Source: Chelonoidis abingdonii
Lineage: Eukaryota; Chordata; Testudines; Testudinidae
Length of the DNA: 64,000 bases
Assembly: GCF_003597395.2 (NCBI RefSeq)
Contig: NC_133790.1
Location: 21,773,215-21,837,214, forward strand
Direction: 5' to 3'
Shown: positions 50,063-61,084 of the stretch, piece by piece
Position numbering within the stretch: position 1 is the stretch's first letter
How the letters are laid out: every line of letters starts with the position of its first letter
Program-made: the position numbers and the translations under genes
The notes under the pieces: generated by a model
What the model saw: the letters and a program-made list of their open reading frames with translations, nothing else
The model's database searches: none
What the model was told of the DNA's origin: nothing

Positions 50063-51540
50063 TCAGTAAGTCGGGATGGGGAGGATGGTACAGGAGGTTG
50101 AAGGTCGGAGAACCAGCACTGTCTTGGCCACACTGGGACAATGAGAATGAGCTTGTCCCAATCCACTCTGAGTTTGAAAATGACCTGAGGAATGATCGGG
50201 ATTGGGGGAAAGAATGCCCCAAGCTGTGAAGATGACCTTGGGGGCACGTGTCTTCAGGGACCACTCATGACTCAGGGAAAAATACTTGCTGAGATGGTCT
50301 GCAAGATGATTCTGAACCCCAGGCAAGTAAATAGCTATTTAAATAATGCTCTCCTCGATGCAAAACTGCCACAGCCTGATCGCCAAGAAGGCAGAGTCAC
50401 TTGGAGTCTACTCCCCCTTGTTTATTCACATAGTATATCACAATGGTATTGTCAGTAAGTATGTGAACCACTGAGTCTCTGATACAGTCCTGAAAAGTAT
50501 GATGTGCATTGTAGATGGCCTACAGCTCCAGCATGTTGATATGGAGTGAAGACTCCTGTTCCAACCACAGCCCTTGTACTTTCATTGACCCCAGGGGTGC
50601 CCTCCAATACCTCAGACAGGCATCAGTAACAACCAACATGGTTGAGGAGAGCTGGATAAAGGGAACGCCCTGGCAAACACTCTTGGGATGCATCCACCAC
50701 TGCAAGAAGTCCAGGGCCAGTGGAAGAAGATGGGCAGTCTGTCTAGAGGGTGAAGAGAAGGATGGTAAACTTCCTGAGCCATATTTGAAGGGGTTGAAGG
50801 CACAGACCTGCAAACTGGACCACCTGCATTCAAGTGGGAATCCGGTCCAAGAGTCTCAGACACATTCGAACTGTTGTGAAAGGCTCAGACTGCAGACTGA
50901 GGCGATGGTGGTGAATTATCTGAAAACGGTCGGTCGGCAGAAACACTTTTGACATCATGGAATGTAAGAGGGCCCCAATTAACTCGATTTTCTCAGCGGA
51001 AACAAGGTTGACTTCCTGGCGTTTAGGATGAGATCAAGACAGCCATGCAAGTACAGCGTGGTGCTGATGTGAGCAAGAACTTCCTCTCTGGAGTTCTGTC
51101 CCTCAGTAACCAGTCATTCAGATTCAGGAAGATGTGAATTCCTTTCTTCCTGAAATATGCTGTAACAACGGTCATGCATTTGGTAAAAACCTGGGGGGGG
51201 GGGGGGTGCAGAAGAGAGGCTGAATGGAAGCACTGTGTACTGAAAGTGGGCTCTGCCATGATGAATCAAAGGAATTTTCTGTGGCTCAGCAAAACTGACA
51301 AATGAAAGTAGTCATCCTGAAGGTCCAGAGCGGCAAACCAGTCGTTCTGAGATGATGCAAGGAGAATATCAGATAGACAACCATTTGGAACCTCATGTGC
51401 CCGATACATTTGTTGAGGCTGCGAAAGACAAGCATGGGTCTTACTCCTCCCTTCGATTTGGGTACCAGAAAGTACTGGAAGTAGAAGCTGTGACCCCCGC
51501 GTTCCTGCAGAACCTCTTCCATTGCTCCAAAAGCAAGTAG
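50063..51540 (-). pseudogene. DIRS copy C reverse transcriptase and RNase H remnant
   Basis: Minus-strand frames give FYFQYFLVPKSKGGVRPM, LNKCIGHMRFQMV (palm/fingers of DIRS reverse transcriptase), FTKCMTVVTAYFRKKGIHIF near 51140-51215 just before a degenerate LNDWLL active-site block near 51105, then RNase H text. The active-site YLDD is replaced by LNDW. Stops and frame shifts throughout. A run of G at 51191-51207 interrupts the coding text. Confidence 0.75.
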
Positions 51541-53965
51541 AGGGTGGACATGCTTGAGGAGCAGTATCTCATGAGAGAGGAGTCCCTGAAGAGGGACTGG
51601 GAGGGAGGATGGGGAGATGATGTGGAGAGAAACTGGATGGTATAACCCAATCTGATAGTGCTTAGGATCCAGCTGTCAGTGGTGATCAAGCCCCAAGCCC
51701 TGTGAAAACAGGCCAGCCTGTTCCCAAAAATGGGAGAAGAGAAGGGAGGAGCAAGGACGGGAACAGTGCTCTGGACCAAGGAATCAAAATGGGCATGTGG
51801 AGGGTGCCAGGGAGGGGCCAAACCCCGAGTCCAACTGCTTTCTCTTGTGGGATCTATCCCTCTTTCTGGGGTAGTCCCATTGCCTCAGGGGAGTGAAAGG
51901 CTGGCCAAACATTCACTGCAGACGATACTGCTGTTGCTATTGCACGTCACACTGGCACCTCTGCATTGCTGGCGTGTACACCCCAAGGACCGCAGAGTGG
52001 CCCGGGAATCAAAGAAGTGCAGCACTTTTGTCCAAAAACAGTGTTTAGCCGTTAAAAGGCAAATCCTCAATGGCTTGCTGGACATTAGGGGCACAGCACG
52101 AATTCTGCAGCCAAAGCCCTCCTCATGGTGACTGTGGAGACCATCACTCTGGCTGAGGTGTCCATGACCTCTAGTGTGGACTGCAAGGACGTATTAGCCA
52201 CCAAGCAGCCCTCAGTGACAAATGCCCAGAATTCCTCTTGCGAGGCCTCAGGGAGCTGCTCTGCAAACTTTGACACAGTTGTCCAGTTTAAAAAAAATCT
52301 TACTTGGACAGTGAGGCTTCCTGGTTAGCAATTCACATCTGTAAGAAAAAGGAGGTGTAAATTTTCCTGCCCATGAGAGCCAATCATATAGAATCTCTAT
52401 TCTTGGGGTTGGATTTAAACCAGCCCTGCCAGGCTGTTATTCACCACAGCTGCAGCTAAGGAATTTGGGGCTGGATAGGAGTAAAACCACTCTAATCCCT
52501 GCATGGGAATGAAATAATGCTTTTCCATGTGCTTAGCTGCAGGCAGTACCAAAACCAGCATGCTCCAAAGGTTCAAGGAGTGCATCATTTGTAGGGAAGG
52601 CAACTCTACCAGGGCAGACAGCTGCAGATATTCACTAATTTGTGGCTGTTCTCTTGCACAAACTCCACTTGGATACCAAGGGAAGCAGCTATCTGCTGCA
52701 AAAGGCCTTGGTACACCTTAAAATCCTCCAGTACCAAAGGGGAGGATGAGCTGGGCAGCACAGAATTGTCTGAAGATGAAGACGAGCCCCTTAGCTGAGC
52801 CAAACCAGATCCTGTTCCAGAGCAGACGGGCCTGTATGGGAGGACTCTGGAGGCTCTGCAGGGTGAAGGACCGCCAGTGCTGGGGCCTGCGGTAGATGGA
52901 CAGTCACCACCACATCCTGGCTGTTGATCTCACCTTTGAGCAAGACAAAGAGAAGGACCTCCAAAACTGAGGGGTGTTCCACGGATTCCATGGAGGCCAC
53001 TGACATAGGTAAGGCATTGGTGGCCAGTAGGTGCCGGGCCAGAGCCCTCCATACTGACCACAAGATGTGTGCCAATCCTGGTACCCGTAACAGTCCATCA
53101 ACAGCCCCCAATGCTGGTCAGGTGATGGAAAACAGGAGGATGATGACACCGATTCAGACATAGAGGAGCCTCAGGATGCTGGAGATAAGGGCGGAGCAAG
53201 ACCAAAGGGAATGAGACACCAGTCTGACTCATCCATCGCCTGGAACAAGGCAGGAGGCAGCACTGCAGAAGTGGCTGTTGGTCCCGAATTGAGCAGTGAT
53301 ATTGGGGTGTCTTACGATACTGATGTCCAGGGCAGTGAAAGCCACCACAGAAGCGTTTGCAGAGCCAACTGCAGAGGTCTGAGGAGTTTCCCGGTACTGA
53401 AGTCCCTGTATCAGCCCTGCTTCCACAACATGTGGAAGGGGAACACTGGGATGCAGTGCAAACAGACCTGAGGGGTCAGTGGCTTGTTCAATCAATGGGG
53501 CAAGAGATGACACAACCCTGGCAAAATCCTGGACCAAAGGAAAGGTTGGGATAGAAAAGCAGAAGTCTGTAGCTGCCTGGTGTGCTGTCGATATGGAAAC
53601 AGTCGGTACCAGCATCTCCCTCATTGGCACCGGACTAAAAAGACACCCAGAGGCTGGAACCAGAGTCAACAGTACAGGGTTTCTGACCTCCCTACTCAGT
53701 ACCAGCGAAGGGATGGAGATACCTGTACCATCCTGTGTGCCAGCATCAACTCCGTGCTGGTCCATGTTTTTCCTGGGGGAGGCGGAATAGTCACCCCAAG
53801 ACCTGGAGCGATCTCAGTTGGTCTTATGCAACCTTTTCTCAGCACAGGTGACAGAGAGCAGCTCCTCTGTTTCTTCGGAGAGACGCCTGCTCCAGTGTGC
53901 TGGGCAAGCGAGCATACAACCTAAGTGGAATATGGGCCTGCATCTACTCGAAGAACAGCAGTTTG

Positions 53966-54949
53966 TTCCCAGTTAGCAGTGATATAGCTGAAAACACTGG
54001 TAGCTCACAAATGCTAAAAATCACTTAGCTGATTCAAGCACATTATAAATACTTAAATATACATGATTTGCAACAGGACTGAAAAGTGTTGAGTACAGAG
54101 TAATGGGCCAGATCTTCACCCTCGGCCTCTCCCACTACACTGCCATTTGCAGCAGGGGCAGCCACACCCACTTTCCTTCCTCAACATGCTCCCTCTGTCT
54201 CTTACACAGGTAAGGTTAGGGAGGGTAGCTACACAGGAGGGAGCTCCAACATTCTGCTGGAAAGGGCATCCCTTGCAAGGAGCAATTCTCTACCAGCTAT
54301 TTTTGGCTGACTTAAGGCAACTTTACCCTGCTTACATGGTGCACAGAGGCCTTAGCAGGCTCGAGACTCCAGCCCTGACTCTTCAGCTTGAGATTGAGAA
54401 CCAGGTTACAGTGTAGTTCAAATGTTTTTGTATTTTTTCTCTTTTTATTAAATGGCTGAATTCAGTCATGCTTGGTATCAGAGCCTGGAGCCAGGCAGAG
54501 TTTTGTGCAAGTTTCCCCAGTGCAATTCTGGGAAAACATCTTCACCCTGCTGTGCACCACCTTTGCTGTTCCAAAACCTAACCCCCTACACCACTTCCAA
54601 ATGCATCTTCATTCAGTCCTTTCACACAACTCTGCTATCACCCCTGTCCAGCACCACCCACTTTGTTCTAGCCCTGAGCCTCTCATCTAATTACATGAAG
54701 TCTTTTGCGCTATGCACAAAAAACAACAGGGAACTAGACTGCCATCATGTAATTAATTTCACTCCCAATCTACATCAGACCCAACAGTGGTGAAAAATCA
54801 TTGCACTAACTCTCTGTGCATACTAGCCCTTCAGCATCTGCTTTCAAGGGACTACAAGGCACTTCATTGTTTCCTCAGGAATGAAGTTAGGGACCTCAAA
54901 TACATTGATGGTGTCTACAAAACTTAACAGAATTTTATTCAGAAATCAC
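53966..54949 (-). other. SLC5A last intron, 5' part
   Basis: From donor |gtgatttctg at 54949 down to the DIRS insertion. Positions 53975-54100 align with 42540-42690 of the pseudo-copy ('cacaaatgctaaaaa', 'cattataaatacttaaat'). No other exon seen. Confidence 0.7.
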
Positions 54950-55052
54950 CTGATTCATCATCTTTACTCTCAAGTCCCTCAATCCTCTCATCTGCATCCA
55001 GGTCAATACGCTTCTCTTCACTGTTCCGCAGAGTCCAGCACAAGCCATAGAG
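54950..55052 (-). CDS. SLC5A4: Sodium/glucose cotransporter penultimate coding exon
   Basis: A 103-base exon. It encodes LYGLCWTLRNSEEKRIDLDA, DERIEGLESKDDES plus one base of the next codon. LY.LCW.LRNS.E.RID.DA is the conserved start of the cytoplasmic loop between helices 13 and 14 of SLC5A1/SLC5A4. The tail is acidic and variable, as in the family. The acceptor is 'tgtttaatggcag' and the donor TCAG|gtgatt. Phase 0 at the start fits the exon ending in PIPDVH at 55839. The single base G left at the end is completed by AG of the exon at 48347 to give Glu. No stop or frame shift. Confidence 0.9.
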
Positions 55053-55108
55053 CTGCCATTAAACAAAATTCAAAGCTGCAGCCTTAGAATACTGAAACCA
55101 GCACATGG

Positions 55109-55327
55109 AGATCGCTATAAGAACGGCCATACTGGGTCAGACCAAAGGTCCATCAAGCCCAGCGTCCTGTCCTCTGACAGTGGCCAGTGCCAGGTGCCAC
55201 AGAGGGAATGAACAGACAGGTTCTCATCAAGTGATCCGTGTCCTGTCACCCAATCCCAGCTTCTGGCAAACAGAAGCTAAGGACACCATCCCTGCCCATC
55301 CTAGCTAATAGCCATTGATCCTGGCTA
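55109..55327 (+). repeat. Old interspersed repeat, family not assigned
   Basis: 'agaacggccatactgggtca', 'gaccaaaggtccatcaagcc', 'gacagtggccagtgccaggt', 'ccatccctgcccatcctagc'. This order is a very common turtle/crocodilian interspersed repeat. It lies in an SLC5A intron. Confidence 0.75.
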
Positions 55328-55838
55328 TCGGATTTGGAGGTCATGATTGTTTGCTAAGTAATATGCAGGGTTTATTAGGGATCTCATAAGAGTAGGGAGA
55401 TACTGTAGGAGACAATTCCTGTTTCCCTTCATTAACAACGTCATTACTGAAATCTTTGCTACACCACAGAAAATGCACCACCTACTGTTTGTGGCTCTTA
55501 GGTGTCAAATTCCAGTAGTAGTCCATATTGTATACTATATAATGTCTTCAAGGTGCTTCTGATTACAGAATAATCTCCAGAATATTGTTTATGTAGCAGA
55601 GTGTGCTGCCTTTCCAGAAATACCAGGACCAAGAAATAATTTGGGGAAGATGTAAAATTTCACTCTGAACCCAATTAGCTGGGAGGATCCTGTATGATTT
55701 GCATACTCTAAATTCTAGGATTGAGTATACTTATTAATATTTGTAAAGTGTAAATTAAAGTGATTTTTTTTCATAGCTTGCCAGTATCTCAGGGAGCAGG
55801 AGTGGGAATAAAAGAGCAGGAGAGGCAATAATACTCAC
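55328..55838 (-). other. SLC5A intron
   Basis: Intron between the exons at 55839 and 55052. AT-rich, no further exon. Confidence 0.75.
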
Positions 55839-56054
55839 ATGTACATCAGGAATGGGTTTAGTTATCAGTGAGATACCCAGGATGACGATGGTGGAGATCC
55901 CAAAAAGGATTATAGCAAAGTAAAGGTAATGAACTCCACAAATTATCTTTGGACAGTTGCTGGGGTTTACACAGCTTCCAGGACCATACGCAAACTCTGC
56001 AGTCATTCGACTCAGCCCAACTACAAGCCCAATGAACAAGCCCCAGAAAGCACC
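55839..56054 (-). CDS. SLC5A4: Sodium/glucose cotransporter transmembrane exon (third from last)
   Basis: A 216-base, phase 0-0 exon. It encodes [20 protein letters not shown] (helix 12), [20 protein letters not shown], the extracellular Cys-containing loop, [20 protein letters not shown] (helix 13) and [12 protein letters not shown]. The [22 protein letters not shown] signature is diagnostic for SLC5A1/SLC5A4. [10 protein letters not shown] and LGISL favour SLC5A4. The donor is CAT|gtgagt and the acceptor 'acttttttttgcag'. A Penelope-like element begins 12 bases upstream of the exon, so most of the 3' splice region is transposon-derived. The rest of the gene must lie right of the window or in unrecognised exons. 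Confidence 0.94.
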
Positions 56055-56065
56055 CTGCAAAAAAA

Positions 56066-56846
56066 AGTATCAGAGGGGTAGCTGTGTTAGTCTGGATCTG
56101 TAAAAAGCGACAAAGAGTCCTGTGGCACCTTATACACTAACAGATGTATTGGAGCATAAGCTTCCATGGGTGAATACCCACTTCGTCAGACGCATGTAGT
56201 GGAAATTTCCAGAGGCAGGAATAAATATGCAGGCAAGAATCAGTCTAGAGATAACGAGGTTAGTTCAGTCAGGGAGGATGAGGCCCTCTTCTAGCAGTTG
56301 AGGTGTGAACACCAAGGGAGGAGAAACTGCTTTTGTAGTTGGCAAGCCATTCACAGTCTTTGTTTAATCCTGAGCTGATGGTGTCAATTTGCAAATGAAC
56401 TGAAGTTCAGCAGTTTCTCTTGAAGTCTGGTCCTGAAGTTTTTATTGCGGATGGCTGCCTTTAATCGTATGTTGTGTCCAGGTGCTGAAGTGTTCTCCTA
56501 CAGGTTTCTGTATATTGCCATTCCTAATATCTGACTTGTGTCCATTTATCCTTTTATATAGGGATTGTCCAGTTTGGTCAATGTACATAGCAGACAGGCA
56601 TTGCTGGCACACGATGGCGTGTATTACATTGGTGGATGTGCAGGTGAATAAACCGGTGATGTTGTGGCTGATCTGGTTAGGCCCTGTGATGGTGTTGCTG
56701 GTGTAAATATGTGGGCAGAGTTGGCATCGAGGTTTGTTGCATGGATTGGTTCCTGAGTTAGAGTTACTATGGTATTCTCACCAGCAACCATACACCGCAC
56801 CATAGTAACTCTAACTCTATCTCTAGACTGATTCTTGCCTGCATCT
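56066..56846 (-). mobile_element. Penelope-like element with GIY-YIG endonuclease remnant
   Basis: On the minus strand the 3' coding part reads NPCNKPRCQLCPHIYTSNTI near 56700-56755, then TSTNVIHAIVCQQCLSAMYI, DQTGQSLYKRINGHKSDIRN and PVGEHFS around 56500-56640. This is the Cys-rich linker and GIY-YIG-type endonuclease typical of Penelope-like (Neptune type) elements. The non-coding end 'aatacccacttcgtcagacg' to 'cagaggggtagctgtgttag' lies at 56066-56200. An inverted copy of 56227-56253 is found at 56817-56843. The reverse transcriptase is missing, so the element is 5'-truncated. Confidence 0.85.
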
Positions 56847-56941
56847 TTATAAAAAAGAACAGCAGCACTGCAGAATTTGTTTTTAAAATAAATTCTCTCT
56901 CAAGAATTACATGGAATTTGCACTCAGACATTAGAAGTAAA

Positions 56942-57195
56942 GATTCTTCTTCAAGTGGCTGCAGATGTGTATTCCTCTCAGACAACCATCACAACAAAGT
57001 TGGAAAACTTTGCCTAGCAGTAGTCATCAGGATGGTGCTCAGGCCCTGGGGCTCTAGCCCCTTCCCTGTCTATTTAAGGGCAGCAATGCCCCTACCCTTC
57101 TCTGTTCCTTCTCACTGCCCACAGCTAGAGTTGGAGCATTGTGTGTGGTGATTTACCTCACATTTTTTAGCTGTTTCTCTGGGAACTTACTGTAT
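56942..57195 (+). mobile_element. DIRS copy D, left end (split by copy B)
   Basis: Left terminal repeat: 'ttcttcaagtggctgcagat', 'aagttggaaaactttgccta', 'gcagtagtcatcaggatggt', 'ggctctagccccttccctgt'. Its reverse complement matches the end at about 63735-63870, so it belongs to the element resuming at 61085. Copy B interrupts it near 57195. Confidence 0.78.
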
Positions 57196-57555
57196 AAAGC
57201 CATTCCAATAGGTGTGTGCGCGTGCCACGTGCATGATCATTGGAAGGTTTTACCCTAGCGGCACCCTTCAGGTCAGCTGTGGAGCCCCAGGAGCGGCGCC
57301 TTCATGACAGCATATATAGGCCCCTGCCGACCTGCCACCTGCTCCATTCCTTCTTACTGCTACTGACGGTCATTGGAGCAACTTGTCTCTTGCTTTAGCA
57401 AGTGCTTTCCTAGTGGTTTTTCCTGTACATAGTTGTTAATTGTTATTATAGTAGTTAGTTTAAGTTGGGGTTCCCCCCCCCGCTAAGTTTTTCCCCCTCA
57501 CCAGGGCACGCTGCAGCCCCACAGGTTCAAGCCGTGCGATAGGTGTGGTAAGCCT

Positions 57556-58110
57556 ATGCCCAGAGGGGATCTGCATGCCACTTGTCTGAAGTGCCTGGGA
57601 GAGGGAGATTTGCAGGACAAGTGTAGTATTTGTAGAGGCTTCAAGCCAAGAACCAAAAGGGAGACAGACTATCAGCTGAAACTCCTTTTACTGAATTCTG
57701 CTTTTCAGCCTCAACCTGCACAAGAGGTGGCACCAGCACCCTCGGTGCACAGCGCACCAGCCTTGGTGCAGGACACCTCGGCACGACCTGCATAAGGAGC
57801 ATCGGCACCTCTCCACAGTGTGCAAGGCCAGCTCATCAGTGCAACACCAATCACAGTCCCTAGTGCCGCATAAGAAGAAAAAGGCAAAGAGTGGCCGTTT
57901 CCCCACCAAGAAGAGCAAACAGGACACCAGTGCTGTGCATCCCATGCCAGGACACCAGAAGGCTGTTCCATCGGTCCTGACACCGTTGACTCCGGCCTCG
58001 AGGGAAGGTCCATCGAGTCCAGTATCGGTGGACTCCCCAGTCTGGGAGGTGCTGGAGGAGGACCTGAACCTTCCCTCCATATCGGGTACTGTTGAGGCCG
58101 CATAGGACTG
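57556..58110 (+). pseudogene. DIRS copy B gag-like region
   Basis: Starts with MPRGDLHATCLKCLGEGDL and a Cys box of form C-x2-C-x9-C-x2-C (CLKC ... CSIC), then CRGFKPRTKRETDYQLKLLL and a Pro/Ser/Ala-rich part with VPHKKKKAKSGRFPTKKSK. The Cys box may be a small zinc knuckle. It is shared with copy D and, frame-broken, copy A. In-frame to about 57792, then shifts. Confidence 0.65.
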
Positions 58111-58439
58111 ACTGCCATGATGGCATAGTCCCCCACCTTGCATTCCCAGGCACTGGTTCAGGTGCATATGGCACAAGGCCTGGCTGATCCTGCAGTGCCG
58201 ATGCCTGGTACATCTGCTGCACCATTTTGGGCACTGATGTCAGCACTGCCTGTGACTCAATCTGCAGCACTTGATGGCAGCACCGTCTGTGGCATCACCT
58301 ACCCGGCACCAGGGCAAGCCCACTATGATGCTCCCTAGCACCACTGAGGTCCACTCTAGGGGTGATAGAGGAGGTTCCTCAGGAGTTATGGGGCAGGGGA
58401 TTCTACTCTTGATATTTCCTCATCCCCAGTGCCAAAGGT

Positions 58440-59540
58440 GGGCTCAGTCCTATCCTGGATCTGCGAAACCTCAACACATTTATAAGAAAGCTGAAGTTTT
58501 GTATGGTTTCTCTGGCCACCATCATTCCTTCTCTGGATCCGGGAGACTGGTATGCCACCCTCGACCTGAAGGACCCTTACTTCCATATATCAATTATTCC
58601 AGCGCACAGACGATTCCTGAAATTTGTGGTCAGTGGTCGACACTACCAGTTCACTGTACTCCAATTTGGGCTTCCTCTGCAAATGCCAGGTACAGGTCTT
58701 CCCATACCTGGGCAACTGGCTCATCAAACACGATTCTCGGGTGCAAGTGCAAGAGCACATGGTGTTGGCATGCACCACTTTCAGCAGATTGGGGCTCATT
58801 CTGAATTGGCCCAAGTCTACCCTAGCCTCAACCCAAAAAACAGAATTTACTGGGGCTCTCCTGGACTCCACTCAAGCCAGAGCTTTCCTGCCCAAGTCCC
58901 GGTTCCAAAGCATCAGGGGCATCATCAAGAGCCTCCGCCGGTTTCCAACAACAATGGCCAGAAACTGCATGAAGCTTCTGGGGCATATAGTGACCTGCAC
59001 ATATGTAGTACAACACGCCAGATTGTGCCTTCTCCCCCTCCAGGCTTGTTTGGCGAATGTACACAGATCAAGCCGGGACCCTCTGGACAGACTGGTGACC
59101 CTCCCATCCCTGATTCTTGAGTCCCTCAGCTGCTGGCTAAAACCTCAGGTGGTCTGTGTGGGAGTGCCCTTCATCAAGTCTCAGCCTTCACTGTCGCTGG
59201 TCATGGACGCATCAGAGAAGTGCTGGAGAGCACACCTGGGCAGTATCAGAACTCAAGGCCTGTGGTCACAACCAGAACTATTGCTGCATATTAATGTCAG
59301 GGAAGGGAGAGCGGTTCGCCTGGCTTGCCAGATGTTCCAGGCCCATCTTCAGGGCAAGCGTGTCTCAGTGATGATGGACAACACCACAGCGACGTTCTCT
59401 ATAAACAAACAAGGTGGTACTCGCTCTTCTCCCCTGTGCCAGGAAGCTCTCTGACTGTGGGATCTCTGCATTGCAGACTCCATCCAGCTACAGGCCTCAT
59501 ATCTGCCAGGAGCACAGAACGAACTAGTGTACCTCCTCAG
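58440..59540 (+). pseudogene. DIRS copy B reverse transcriptase and RNase H
   Basis: DWYATLDLKDPYFHISIIP and AHRRFLKFVVSGRHYQFTVL at about 58548-58665, then a deletion. FPYLGNWLIKHDS near 58697 replaces the catalytic YLDD with YLGN. GLILNWPKSTL near 58790 and an RNase H part follow: SLVMDASEKCWRAHLG near 59200, ELLLHINVRE, MMDNTTATFSINKQGGTRSS near 59371, LCQEAL. Frame -1/+1 shifts near 58665 and after 59450. The mutated active site and deletion make it inactive. Confidence 0.82.
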
Positions 59541-59939
59541 CCGCTCGTTCACTCATGAGTAGCCACTCAGAGCGGACACTGCCCTTCCCATCTTCCAGAG
59601 GTGGGGCTATTCCTGCATGGACCTGTTTGCGACATGGAGCAACAAAGTGCCAGCTGTTCTGCTCCTTTCAGAACCACAGCCACGGCTCCATAGCAGACAC
59701 TTTTCACCTCCCATGGACAGGTCATCTGCTATATATATGCGTTCCTGCCCTTCCCTCTCATACACAAGGTCTGGCAGGACAGAGCTTCGGTGATCCTCAT
59801 AGCACCAGCGTGGCCCTGCCAGCACAGGTTCACCACATTGCTGAAATGATCAGTGGACAGGCCAGTAGCCCTTCCTATGCTCCCGGACCTCATCATGCAA
59901 GACTACACTTCTGTACCTGAAACAACAGGGGCTGGTGAT

Positions 59940-60705
59940 ATAATCTATTAAGGTGCACCTGGCTGCCAGTTCAGCCTTCCACCCAGGCATGGCGAGTAGG
60001 TTGGTCTTTGGAAATCCCATGTTTGGTCAGTTTCTCAAGGGCTTGGACAGGCTTTATCCGCAGGTGCAGCAGCCCATTCCCCAATGGGATCTCAACCTGG
60101 TTCTCTCCAGACTTATGGGGACCTCTTTCGAGCCCATGGCGACCTGCCCTCTATCCTACCTGTCCTGGGAGGTGGCTTTTCTGGCAGCCATTACCTCAGC
60201 CAGAAGGGTCTCTGAACTCAGAACAGTGACTTCTGAGCCTCCACCTTTTTTATAGAGAGAAGGTGCAACTACGCCCTCACCCAGCATTCCTACCCAAGGT
60301 AGTCTCACACTTTCATGTAAAGCAGGATATATTTTTACCGGTATTCTTTCCTAAACCTCATGCCAGCAACAGAGAGAAAGTACTTCATTCTCTGGACACC
60401 AGGCGTGCCCTAGCCTTCTACATTGACTGCACAAAGATGTCTCATAAGTTACCACAGCTCTTTATTGCAATCGCCGAAAGGATGAGAGGACTTCCCATCT
60501 CATCTCAGCACATTTCATCGTGGATCACATCTTGCATCAGAACGTGCTATGTGCCGCATTCGTTGTGCAAGTCCCTATTCAGGACATATGCAAGGCAGCA
60601 ACATGGTCTTCCGTCCACACCTTCAAGTCGCACTACACCATCACTCAACAGGTCAGACACGATGCGGCCTTCGGCAGGGCAATACTTCAGTCAGCAACTC
60701 GGTGA
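59940..60705 (+). pseudogene. DIRS copy B tyrosine recombinase
   Basis: FLKGLDRLYPQVQQPIPQWD, LNLVLSRLMGTSFEPMA, EVAFLAAITSARRVSEL with the first catalytic Arg near 60210, then after a frame shift QDIFLPVFFPK and, near 60571-60645, VPIQDICKAATWSSVHTFKS then HYTITQQ with the probable nucleophile Tyr. This order is the DIRS recombinase. Two frame shifts separate the halves. Confidence 0.8.
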
Positions 60706-61084
60706 ACTCTGACCCCTCCTCCATGGAAACTGCTTGGGAGTCACCTACTGGAATGGACATGTGCAAGCACTCAGAGAAAACTGTTATTTACCATCTCTTA
60801 ACTGTTGTTCTTCGACATGTGTGCTCATGTCCATTCCAAATCCCACTCGCCTCCCCTCTGTCAGAGTATTCCAGCAAGAAGGCACCAAACAGGCGGCAGA
60901 TTGGCAGGGGCCTATATACACCGCCATGAAGGCGCCACTCCAGGGGCTTCACATACGACCCGCCGGGTACTGCTAGGGTAAAACCTTCTGACGATCATGC
61001 ATGTGGCACATGCACACACCTATTGGAATGGACATGAGCAACACATCTTGAAGAACAACAGTTACGAAATGATAAGTAACCATT

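Larger units (their letters stand above)
48622..53965 (-). mobile_element. DIRS-type retrotransposon, copy C, in the last SLC5A intron
   Basis: Full-length layout on the minus strand, the same strand as SLC5A. The left terminal repeat is at about 53880-53965, gag-like region about 53900-52000, reverse transcriptase about 51500-50850 (SKGGVRPMLVFRSLNKCI at about 51430-51480). RNase H is about 50800-50200 (VVTDACLRYWRAPLGSM, then GVQNHLADHLSKYFSLSHEW), recombinase about 50200-49050, complementary region 48886-48975, right terminal repeat about 48622-48870. The terminal repeats share 'ttcttc.ag...atgcag' and 'tattccac.taggt'. All frames are broken. No target duplication, as expected for DIRS. 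Confidence 0.9.
46080..54100 (-). repeat. Segmental duplicate, right (functional gene) copy
   Basis: Co-linear partner of 37800-42700. It contains the intact SLC5A terminal exon. It is lengthened by a DIRS element at 48622-53965 that the left copy lacks. Confidence 0.8.
57196..61082 (+). mobile_element. DIRS-type retrotransposon, copy B, nested in copy D
   Basis: 3.9 kb with inverted terminal repeats (57200-57330 and about 60900-61045), gag-like region, reverse transcriptase, RNase H and tyrosine recombinase in order. Related to copy A but with most CpG changed to TG/CA ('gtgccacgtgcatgatcat' against 'cgccacgtgcacgttcgtc' in A), so it is older. The left end lacks about 25 bases, and no complete internal complementary region survives beyond 60780-60850. 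It lies inside copy D. Confidence 0.9.

Noticed and set aside
51191..51207. G-run as a possible G-quadruplex regulatory site
   Set aside because: Single homopolymer inside a dead DIRS reverse transcriptase; probably slippage or a sequencing artefact.
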